Below, piece by piece: positions 1 to 5,624 of a DNA stretch of 5,624 bases; position 1 is the first letter of the stretch, and each line of letters begins with the position of its first letter. Origin of the DNA: Candidatus Altimarinota bacterium (GTDB lineage: Bacteria; Patescibacteriota; Gracilibacteria; UBA4473); contig JAHDDZ010000043.1 in assembly GCA_020629095.1 (NCBI GenBank), positions 1-5,624 of the forward strand, in the 5' to 3' direction. The notes beneath the pieces are model-generated. The model was not told the DNA's origin and searched no databases. It worked only from the letters and a program-made list of their open reading frames with translations. The translations under genes and the position numbers were made by a program.

Positions 1-1
1 T

Positions 2-166
2 TGGCGTCGGCCTCATACACACGGCTACTGCGGTGATACCAGTTTCATGCTCCGCAGCGGGCTGACCACACAAGTGGGCACGCCGCTGCGGGCACTTTGT
101 TCTACGATGCTTCCGAAAAGATCTGACCCAAATGGGTCTGTTGGGCTTCGCATTAGAACTGATTAA
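2..166 (+). CDS. Possible 3' end of an upstream gene, product unknown
   Basis: The second plus-strand frame is open from the left edge to a TAA at 164-166, giving about 54 residues that end in GSVGLRIRTD. It has no start in the window, so it would be the tail of a longer protein. A terminator-like hairpin follows about 30 bases after the stop, as expected for a plus-strand gene end. The ending (an LRSG segment followed by a VGLRI terminus) loosely recalls the Gly-Phe-Arg type tails of formylglycine-generating-enzyme-like or related surface domains, but the match is too weak to name a family. The stretch is short and also contains a strong inverted repeat at 52-91, so it could be non-coding. 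The opposite strand is open in the same codon register, so the strand rests mainly on the terminator. No function is assigned. Confidence 0.3.
   Translation, partial: WRRPHTHGYCGDTSFMLRSGLTTQVGTPLRALCSTMLPKRSDPNGSVGLRIRTD
52..91. repeat. Perfect 9-bp inverted repeat with nested hairpin
   Basis: CCGCAGCGG at 52-60 is exactly complementary to CCGCTGCGG at 83-91. Inside it, CCAC (66-69) pairs with GTGG (74-77) around an ACAA loop. The left arm can also pair with CTGCGG at 28-33, so two mutually exclusive foldings exist. A smaller hairpin, GACCC-AAAT-GGGTC, lies at 125-138. The pairing is read directly from the sequence. It may be a structured RNA or simply folding within a GC-rich coding end. 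Confidence 0.55.
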
Positions 167-197
167 CGCTCCAAGAACTCCACCACGAGGGCACTAT

Positions 198-234
198 AGC
201 CCGCTTGATTTGCTTTGTCAAATGTGGGCTTTTT
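198..234 (+). terminator. Rho-independent terminator-like hairpin upstream of valS
   Basis: AGCCCGC (198-204) pairs with GTGGGCT (224-230), including one G-T pair. After a three-base bulge (205-207) the stem continues with ATTTG (208-212) against CAAAT (219-223), around a six-base loop. The descending arm runs into five T residues (230-234), and a second T-run follows at 241-245. This fits termination of a plus-strand transcript coming from the left. A competing stem, GGGC (189-192) with GCCC (199-202), would occupy the ascending arm, so attenuation of valS is possible but unproven. Confidence 0.6.
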
Positions 235-249
235 GCTAGCTTTTTGGTA

Positions 250-270
250 GGGTTTTCCTATTATAAACCC
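250..270. promoter_or_regulatory. Likely valS promoter -10 region with a 6-bp inverted repeat
   Basis: The stretch just before the valS ATG is AT-rich and carries overlapping -10-like hexamers, TATTAT (259-264) and TATAAA (262-267). GGGTTT (250-255) and AAACCC (265-270) form a perfect inverted repeat around them. No convincing -35 box is present at 16-18 bases spacing. A start of transcription about seven bases after either hexamer would fall at or within a few bases of the ATG at 274, giving a leaderless or nearly leaderless message. The repeat could be an operator covering the -10 box or a hairpin in a longer leader. Confidence 0.35.
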
Positions 271-273
271 AAC

Positions 274-3200
274 ATGGAAAAAGCATTTGAACATAATAAA
301 TACGAAGACAACGCCTATGCGAGGTGGGAAAAAAGCGGGCACATGCGGGCAAACGCGCACAGCGATAAACCGCCATTTACCATTCCGCTGCCGCCGCCAA
401 ATGTGACGGGGCAACTGCACTTGGGGCATGCGGCCATGCTCGCGGTTGAGGATATTCTGATTCGCCATCGAGCCATGACCGGCCACGAGGTGCTGTGGGT
501 TCCGGGCACTGACCACGCGGCCATTGCCACCGAAAACGTGGTGCTGAAGCACCTTGGGTCCAAAAGCCGAGAGGAGTATTCACGGGCAGATTTCTTGTCG
601 CATTGTCGTGATTTTGCGCAGAAAAGCCACGATACAATCATAAACCAAACCAAGAAAATGGGCGCATGGCTGGACTGGTCACGCGAGGCGTACACCATGG
701 ACGATGACCGCAGCAATGCGGTCTCTGAGGTTTTTGCTATGCTGCGAGAGGACGGCCTGATAGAAAAAGGATACCGTATGGTGAACTGGTCGGTCGGCGC
801 GCAGAGCGTTCTGGCCGACGACGAAGTCGAGTGGGAGGACCGCGACGAGGTGATGTATCACATTCAGTGTGGGCCGTTTGTCATTGGCACGGTGCGCCCA
901 GAGACCAAATGCGCTGACAGCGCAGTGGTCGTGAACCCTGATGACGAGCGATATAGGCACTTAATTGGCACGTCGTTTGAGTATGAAACGTATGCCGGAA
1001 AACGGCAGTTTCACGTCATCGCTGACGAGCACGTCGACCCCGAGCTGGGCACGGGCGCAATGACGATAAGCACCGCGCATGATGCAAATGATTACGCGAT
1101 TGCGAAGCGGCACGACCTGCCCTTCATTGAAAAGATAAACCGCGATGGGCGCATGACCGCAGTGGCGGGCCCGTGCGCTGGTTTGACCGTGAAACAGGCG
1201 CGAAAAAAGTCGGTTGAGATCATGCGTGAAAAAGGGCTGATCGTGGCCGAAAAACCATATGCGCATAGCGTTCCGTTGTGTTACCGAACCGGCACGGTGG
1301 TTGAGCCGATGCTCAGCGACCAGTGGTATGTGATGGTTGAAAAGCCCTTCACAGACCGATTTAGCGGAAAGCAAACGACGCTGAAAGAACTGACGCTGAG
1401 CGCCGTACGGGACGGTCACGTCGACATCATTCCAGAGCGATTCCGTAAGATTTATTTTCAATGGATAGAAAATCTGCGTGATTGGTGCATCAGCCGGCAG
1501 ATTTGGTGGGGTCACCAGATTCCGATTTGGTACGATGAAAATGGAATAGAACATGGAACGCGGCCGCTTTCTGTCAGTTTTGCGCGCCATGGGGAAAGCG
1601 AAGCAAATGCGGCAAATCTCATTCAGGGAAGTGAATATGACACGCCGCTGACGCCGCTTGGGCAGCAGCAAGCGGCTGATTTGGCGACGAAGTGCGCCGA
1701 TGGGGGATATGCAAAAGTGATTTCATCTGATCTGACGCGCGCCAAACAGACCGCAAACGCAGTCGCAGAGCGGCTTGGTGTGCCGCATGAAATCTGGCCA
1801 GAGCTGCATGAAATTAGTAATGGGAGCTTGGTTGGCCAGCCCTTGCCAGATGAGGGTACGGTGCAGCACCTGATGCACGAGCAGGGGATTGGGGAGTTGT
1901 GGCCGCAGCTCAAAGAGCGCGCCGAGGCCGTCTGGGAGCGGGTTAAGCAGCTGAGCCCCGAAGATGGGCCAGTGCTGTTTGTGTCGCATTCAGCGTTTTT
2001 GGCGGCGATGATGGCGGTGCGCAGAGGTGTACAGACGCTTGACCAGTGGTATTTATTTGTCGAAAACTGGGACATGGAAAACTGTGCTACGATTGATTTT
2101 GTGCTGCAAGTGCCACCAGCTGGCACTGGCCGATCGGTGCTGGTGGTGCGCCACGGGCAAAGTGAGGGCAATGCTGCGCAGGTGATTGCCGGTTCGGTTG
2201 ATACACCACTGACAGAGCTGGGTAAACAGCAAGCGGCTGAGGCTGCTGAAGGACTGAAAGGAAAGGGGATTACACGCATTATTAGCTCAAACTTGAGCCG
2301 CGCAAAAGACACTGCGCAGATCATTGCTGATGCGCTTGGGGGCATTGAAATAGAGGCGTGGGAGGATTTGCGCGAGTTTAATTATGGAGACATGGAGGGC
2401 AGTGCATATATGCCAGGCGAGCAGAACTTAAGTCGCTCTGTGAGTGCAAAAACAGGTGATACAATGCCCGAAACAGAGGCAAGAATGAAGCGTGTTTTAG
2501 AGAAAATATATGCGTTGCCGAAGGACGAAAAAGTGCTGTTGGTCGGCCATAATACCGCCACGTGCTTGCTGTTTGCAACCGCCGCGGGCAAGGGGGCAGA
2601 CGAGTACGTGGCGGCGCGAGACGATGGGTGGTATATGAACAACTGTGAGGTGCGCGAATTGCAAGTTCCAGGCAACCTGAAACAAGACCCAGACACACTC
2701 GATACTTGGTTTAGCAGCGCGCTGTGGGCGATGTCTCCACTCGGCTGGGGCAGTGGTCGCAGCACCCCAGAACTCGAAAAGTTCTTCCCGACAAATGTGC
2801 TGGAGACTGGGCACGATATCATCTTTTTTTGGGTAGCGCGGATGATCATGTTCAGTCGCTATGCTACTGGTAAATACCCATTTCAGACGGTCTACTTGCA
2901 CGGGCTGGTGACCGACGACAAAGGCAAAAAAATGAGTAAAAGCAAGGGCAACGGCATTGATCCGCTTGATATGATTTCTGAGTATGGCGCTGACGCAGTG
3001 CGCCTGTCGCTGGTTATTGGCACGACCCCAGGAAATAATATTCCAATAGGAGGCGCGAAAATCAAGGGCTATCGAAACTTTGTAAATAAGCTCTGGAACG
3101 CGACGCGTTTTGTGCAGATGCAGGCCGCTGGGGCAACGCCCGATTTGACTCCAAAAACACTGGCAGATGAGTGGATTTTGAGTCGGTTTAGCGCCGTTTC

Positions 3201-3894
3201 GCAGCAGGTAAATGCCGCGCTGCAGGCATTTCAGATGAGCGTCGCCGGCGATGCAATGTACCATTTTGTGTGGGATGAATTTTGTAATTGGTACATCGAG
3301 GCGAGCAAAACTGACCCTAACTCGGCATTTGCATTATCACTTATGCAGAGCGTATTGCAGCTAGTTCATCCGCTGTGTCCATTCATCACCGAGGCCTGCT
3401 TTGCTGCACTGACCGGAAAAGATGAGTGCCTGATTACGCACAAATATCCGTTGGTGGAGTATGAAAATACCGATGCGCAAGCGCAATTTGCAGCAATACA
3501 AATAGCCGTGACCGAGGTACGGCAATTTCGTGCAGACCAAAAAATGAACCCAAAGGCGAAGCTAACTGCATATATAAAATCTAAAAATGCAGCTCTGATA
3601 GCGGACTTGGCGGGATTGGAATTGGCTGAAAATGACATAGATTTTGCGCACCCAAAGATGATTTCAAAAGGGATTGTGGTTGATGTGCCGTTTGACGCGG
3701 AAGCCGAAAAGGCCCGTCTGACAAAGGTTATAGCGCAGCTTGACAAGCAAATTTTAGGTATGGAGGGAAAGCTTTCAAATGAAAAATATATCGTAAATGC
3801 CCCAGAACAGCTGGTTGCAGAAACTAGAGAGAAACTAGGAAAGGCAGTCACAGAGCGAGAAAGTGCACGTAGTCAACTAGCTGAAATTAATTAA
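274..3894 (+). CDS. valS: Valine--tRNA ligase with two inserted histidine-phosphatase domains
   Basis: Cytoplasmic class I synthetase that charges tRNA-Val with valine using ATP and edits mischarged threonine. In the 1206-residue product the signature PPPNVTGQLHLGH carries HLGH at 49-52, followed by GTDHAAIATE. The editing domain shows TVRPET at 206-211 and AHDANDY at 268-274. DWCISRQ lies at 403-409, DTWFSS at 810-815 and KMSKS at 886-890. The anticodon-binding domain spans about 964-1085 (CNWYIEASK, HPLCPFITE), and a C-terminal coiled coil about 1141-1206 contains the family's LSNEKYIVNAPE-type signature. Residues 425-802 are a foreign-looking insert of two phosphatase domains. Without it the core is about 828 residues, slightly short for the family (about 860-950). 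ATG 274 is preferred over TTG 205: the extra 23 residues are hydrophobic, unlike the family N-terminus, and would begin inside the terminator hairpin. No Shine-Dalgarno is visible. The TAA overlaps the murL ATG. The ValRS assignment is secure; the role of the insert is unknown. Confidence 0.96.
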   Translation: MEKAFEHNKYEDNAYARWEKSGHMRANAHSDKPPFTIPLPPPNVTGQLHLGHAAMLAVEDILIRHRAMTGHEVLWVPGTDHAAIATENVVLKHLGSKSREEYSRADFLSHCRDFAQKSHDTIINQTKKMGAWLDWSREAYTMDDDRSNAVSEVFAMLREDGLIEKGYRMVNWSVGAQSVLADDEVEWEDRDEVMYHIQCGPFVIGTVRPETKCADSAVVVNPDDERYRHLIGTSFEYETYAGKRQFHVIADEHVDPELGTGAMTISTAHDANDYAIAKRHDLPFIEKINRDGRMTAVAGPCAGLTVKQARKKSVEIMREKGLIVAEKPYAHSVPLCYRTGTVVEPMLSDQWYVMVEKPFTDRFSGKQTTLKELTLSAVRDGHVDIIPERFRKIYFQWIENLRDWCISRQIWWGHQIPIWYDENGIEHGTRPLSVSFARHGESEANAANLIQGSEYDTPLTPLGQQQAADLATKCADGGYAKVISSDLTRAKQTANAVAERLGVPHEIWPELHEISNGSLVGQPLPDEGTVQHLMHEQGIGELWPQLKERAEAVWERVKQLSPEDGPVLFVSHSAFLAAMMAVRRGVQTLDQWYLFVENWDMENCATIDFVLQVPPAGTGRSVLVVRHGQSEGNAAQVIAGSVDTPLTELGKQQAAEAAEGLKGKGITRIISSNLSRAKDTAQIIADALGGIEIEAWEDLREFNYGDMEGSAYMPGEQNLSRSVSAKTGDTMPETEARMKRVLEKIYALPKDEKVLLVGHNTATCLLFATAAGKGADEYVAARDDGWYMNNCEVRELQVPGNLKQDPDTLDTWFSSALWAMSPLGWGSGRSTPELEKFFPTNVLETGHDIIFFWVARMIMFSRYATGKYPFQTVYLHGLVTDDKGKKMSKSKGNGIDPLDMISEYGADAVRLSLVIGTTPGNNIPIGGAKIKGYRNFVNKLWNATRFVQMQAAGATPDLTPKTLADEWILSRFSAVSQQVNAALQAFQMSVAGDAMYHFVWDEFCNWYIEASKTDPNSAFALSLMQSVLQLVHPLCPFITEACFAALTGKDECLITHKYPLVEYENTDAQAQFAAIQIAVTEVRQFRADQKMNPKAKLTAYIKSKNAALIADLAGLELAENDIDFAHPKMISKGIVVDVPFDAEAEKARLTKVIAQLDKQILGMEGKLSNEKYIVNAPEQLVAETREKLGKAVTERESARSQLAEIN
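1564..2112 (+). other. Inserted histidine-phosphatase domain 1 within valS
   Basis: Residues 431-613 of ValRS form a phosphoglycerate-mutase-like (histidine phosphatase) domain of about 180 residues. The phosphate-accepting motif RHGES has Arg438 and His439. ISSDLTRAKQTA supplies Arg489, the LHEISNG segment supplies the probable general acid Glu513, and VSHS supplies His572. This is the full catalytic set known for the superfamily, so an active phosphatase or mutase is likely. The small size and SSxLxRAxxTA pattern resemble the CobC/PhoE/GpmB branch. The substrate cannot be inferred. The domain ends with WDMENC and LQVP, a pattern repeated at the end of domain 2. Confidence 0.92.
2131..2670 (+). 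other. Inserted histidine-phosphatase domain 2 within valS
   Basis: Residues 620-799 of ValRS repeat the same fold. RHGQSEGN contains Arg626 and His627, ISSNLSRAKDTA contains Arg676, the LREFNYGDMEG segment contains Glu701, and LLVGHNT contains His759. All catalytic positions are kept. The domain is joined to domain 1 by a short Pro/Gly linker (PPAGTG, 614-619) and closes with WYMNNC and LQVP before the synthetase core resumes at LKQDPDTLDTWFSS. The GDMEG variant is closer to the usual G-x-W/M-E-G pattern of the superfamily than the matching part of domain 1, so the two may differ in substrate. Confidence 0.92.
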
Positions 3895-5156
3895 TGGCGT
3901 TCCGATTTGTCGGTTATGACTGGATCGAAAAGTCATTGTGCTTGCGGTACGCGGTGGGCGACACGCCAATGATCGAAACGTGGACGTTTGGCCACGATTG
4001 GGCGAGTGGTCATAGCAGAGAAGCCGCTGACAGAGCGGCTTTTGGACTGTGGGTTATGGCAGGCGTGAGCTACTGGAAATCGACGCTTGACCCAGAAATC
4101 ATTTTTGAAACAGGCGGTTTAACCCAATCTCAGAGCGACTTTTTTAGCATGGTGTGGCAGCGTGGATTGGGCGAGTTTTTCTATCAAAATGATCTGGACC
4201 CAGCGCAAACAATTCCATTTCAGGCTACTGCTGAAGTGGTTCCAGCGCCTATTTTACTACCCAATTTGATGGGAGCAATTGTGCCACTGGGCGGTGGAAA
4301 AGACAGTCTGACAACGCTTGAATTACTAAAAAAAGGGGGTAAGGAATGCAGCACCTGGACGATTAATGCGAGTAAAATATTGGCTCCACAACTGGCGAAA
4401 ACGGATGTGCCGCACATGGCTGTTTCGCGTATAATTGACAAAAACCTGCTCGAGTTAAACACCAATGGGGCACTGAATGGGCATGTGCCAATGAGCGCTA
4501 TTTATGCTTTTGCAGGGGTGCTGAGTGCTATTTTAACGAATGCAAAATATGTAATTCTGAGCAATGAGCGGTCGGCGAATAGTGGTAATTTGGTGCACAA
4601 AGGCATCGCAATCAACCACCAATGGAGCAAGTCGTGGAGCTTCGAAATAGCATTTCGCGACTATGTCTCTTCTCACATTTCACCGGATATTGAGTACTTT
4701 TCGCTACTGCGTGAAATGTCAGAATATGCTATAACCAAGCGGTTTAAGGCGCTTTGCTGGCAGAAATATAAGACATGTTTTATGTCATGTAATCGCAACT
4801 TTCGCCTGTCAAAAACAGGGCAAATGAGCTGGTGCGGCGAGTGCCCTAAGTGCGCTTTTGTGGCGTGTATGCTTTCGGCGTTTGTCAGTCCAAAAGAGCT
4901 CTGGCAGCTATTTGAGGGCGAAAATTTGTTTACTAAAAAAGAACTCAAACCAATATTTGACGCGCTGCTGGGGTTGACAGACGTGAAGCCATTTGAGTGC
5001 GTAGGCGAAGCGGATGAGGTTGCTTTTGCACTAGCACAAGGGAAAAAGCAATACTCAGAACTGGCAGAATGGAATATTCCACTCGTGGAAAAACTGCCCC
5101 CAGAGGTGGCTAAAAATGCTATCCCAGCAGCTTTTAAAACGCTATCAGATGCGTAA
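3894..5156 (+). CDS. murL: UDP-N-acetylmuramoyl-L-alanyl-L-glutamate epimerase (MurL family)
   Basis: Predicted soluble 420-residue enzyme. MurL proteins use ATP, releasing AMP and diphosphate, to convert the terminal L-Glu of UDP-MurNAc-L-Ala-L-Glu to D-Glu for peptidoglycan. Visible motifs are PLGGGKDSL at 131-139, a PP-loop-like ATP site, ERSANSGN at 225-232, and a Cys-rich segment with Cys295, Cys299 and WCGECPKC (Cys314, Cys317, Cys320) that may bind a metal. Length fits the family. No signal peptide or membrane segment is apparent. The ATG shares one base with the valS stop (TAATG) and has no clear Shine-Dalgarno, so translation is probably coupled to valS. The end overlaps the next frame, a MurD-like ligase, by 8 bases, which strongly supports the cell-wall role. 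Other PP-loop enzymes (for example QueC-type) share the GGGKDS motif but not the rest. The family call rests on recalled motifs rather than an alignment. Confidence 0.82.
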   Translation: MAFRFVGYDWIEKSLCLRYAVGDTPMIETWTFGHDWASGHSREAADRAAFGLWVMAGVSYWKSTLDPEIIFETGGLTQSQSDFFSMVWQRGLGEFFYQNDLDPAQTIPFQATAEVVPAPILLPNLMGAIVPLGGGKDSLTTLELLKKGGKECSTWTINASKILAPQLAKTDVPHMAVSRIIDKNLLELNTNGALNGHVPMSAIYAFAGVLSAILTNAKYVILSNERSANSGNLVHKGIAINHQWSKSWSFEIAFRDYVSSHISPDIEYFSLLREMSEYAITKRFKALCWQKYKTCFMSCNRNFRLSKTGQMSWCGECPKCAFVACMLSAFVSPKELWQLFEGENLFTKKELKPIFDALLGLTDVKPFECVGEADEVAFALAQGKKQYSELAEWNIPLVEKLPPEVAKNAIPAAFKTLSDA

Positions 5157-5624
5157 TTTTGGTACTGTTCTCGTATACGGTTTTGGTGTTGAGGGCAAAT
5201 CGACAACCAACTTTCTGGATACTAAAAATGTTCAATATGACATTCATGATGATGCGAATAATATTTATAGAAATGAAAAAGACCTCTCTGAGTATGATAC
5301 TATTTTTTGCTCTCCGGGGATAAATAGATCAGATTTTACTCCAGAAGTGCAGAAGAAATGCACCTCGCAAACAGAGCTTTTTTTATCACTTGTGCCAGTA
5401 TCAGAGCGGCATAAGCTGATTGGTGTTACAGGAACAAAGGGAAAGACAACTACGACCACGCTGCTGCGGGATGCGTTGCGCACGGCTGGGAAAAAAGCAG
5501 ACTATGCGGGGAACATTGGCGTGCCGGTTTTTGACGCGCTAAAGGCTTTGTCAGAGCTGGATTATCTCATTTTAGAACTGAGTAGTTTTCAGCTACAGCA
5601 CTTGAAATGGTCGCCAGAAATAGC
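5149..5624 (+). CDS. murD: UDP-N-acetylmuramoyl-L-alanine--glutamate ligase, 5' part (MurD/MurD2-like)
   Basis: The first 158 codons of a Mur ligase; the remainder lies beyond the right edge (MurD is normally about 450 residues). MurD adds glutamate to UDP-MurNAc-L-Ala in the cytoplasm using ATP. The N-terminal nucleotide-sugar-binding domain shows VLVYGFGVEGKS at 7-18, an Asp pair at 34-35 and CSPGI at 54-58. The central ATPase domain shows the P-loop GVTGTKGKTT at 92-101, GNIGVP at 121-126 and ELSSFQLQ at 143-150, all typical of MurD rather than MurC, MurE or MurF. The P-loop has Lys97 where many MurD proteins have Asn. The start is the ATG inside the murL end (ATGCGTAA), with no obvious Shine-Dalgarno, so re-initiation after murL is likely. 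Its pairing with murL suggests a MurD2-type enzyme that adds L-Glu, but specificity cannot be judged from this fragment. Confidence 0.9.
   Translation, partial: MRNFGTVLVYGFGVEGKSTTNFLDTKNVQYDIHDDANNIYRNEKDLSEYDTIFCSPGINRSDFTPEVQKKCTSQTELFLSLVPVSERHKLIGVTGTKGKTTTTTLLRDALRTAGKKADYAGNIGVPVFDALKALSELDYLILELSSFQLQHLKWSPEI

Noticed and set aside
1..273. T-box riboswitch controlling valS
   Set aside because: A terminator before a synthetase gene invites this idea, and GTGGGCACGCCGC at 74-86 faintly recalls the T-box. However, the required TGGNACC core is absent and no Stem I with a valine specifier could be identified.
205..273. TTG 205 as the true valS start
   Set aside because: It adds 23 hydrophobic residues unlike known ValRS N-termini and would begin inside the terminator hairpin. 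ATG 274 gives a typical MEKAFEHNKYE-type beginning.
1546..2679. Separate phosphoglycerate mutase genes or a broken valS
   Set aside because: There is no stop, frameshift or internal start signal. The frame is continuous and the synthetase motifs on both sides are complete, so this is one fused protein.
163..3851. Long minus-strand open frames across valS
   Set aside because: They lie opposite a well-supported gene, overlap each other, and their translations show no recognisable domains.
4281..4310. MurL candidate as a QueC-like or other PP-loop enzyme
   Set aside because: The GGGKDS motif is shared, but the length, the ERSANSGN and CGECPKC motifs and the overlapping murD favour MurL.
4220..5483. 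Minus-strand open frames opposite murL and murD
   Set aside because: They are shadows of confidently identified plus-strand genes, with low-complexity, Ser-rich translations and no motifs.
274..5624. UGA recoding as in Gracilibacteria/Absconditabacteria
   Set aside because: No in-frame TGA is needed anywhere, both complete genes end in TAA, and tryptophan is encoded by TGG.
1..5624. CRISPR array, insertion sequence, tRNA or rRNA
   Set aside because: No regularly spaced repeats, transposase motifs, tRNA cloverleaf or rRNA segments were seen.

Overview
The window holds one compact plus-strand gene cluster: a very large valyl-tRNA synthetase (valS), a UDP-MurNAc-L-Ala-L-Glu epimerase (MurL family), and the first third of a MurD-type ligase that runs off the right edge. 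The three reading frames touch or overlap (stop/start overlap TAATG at 3892-3896, then an 8-base overlap at 5149-5156), so they are almost certainly one translationally coupled operon. No minus-strand gene is convincing.

Layout. Positions 1-166 contain an open plus-strand frame without a start, possibly the tail of an upstream gene, and a strong nested inverted repeat. Positions 167-273 hold a hairpin plus T-tract that looks like a Rho-independent terminator, then an AT-rich patch with a -10-like box and a small inverted repeat immediately before the valS ATG. Positions 274-3894 are valS, 3894-5156 murL, and 5149-5624 the 5' part of murD.

The most striking feature is inside valS. The synthetase core is complete (HLGH, editing domain, DWCISRQ, DTWFSS, KMSKS, anticodon domain, C-terminal coiled coil). 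About 375 residues are inserted between the WWGHQIPIWY and QDPDTLDTWFSS segments. They form two tandem histidine-phosphatase (phosphoglycerate-mutase-like) domains, each with the full catalytic set Arg-His, Arg, Glu, His. The result is a 1206-residue protein instead of the usual 860-950.

The second theme is D-glutamate for peptidoglycan. In the usual route MurI makes D-Glu and MurD adds it. In the MurD2/MurL route described in Xanthomonas, the ligase adds L-Glu and MurL epimerises it on the UDP-MurNAc-peptide. A murL frame overlapping a murD-like frame suggests that route here, although which glutamate isomer this MurD uses cannot be read from the sequence.

Organism: a bacterium of roughly 50% GC using standard TAA stops, with no in-frame TGA and no clear Shine-Dalgarno sites. 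The compact overlapping genes and unusual domain insertion would suit a Patescibacteria/CPR lineage such as Saccharibacteria, but this is inference and nothing in the window proves it.
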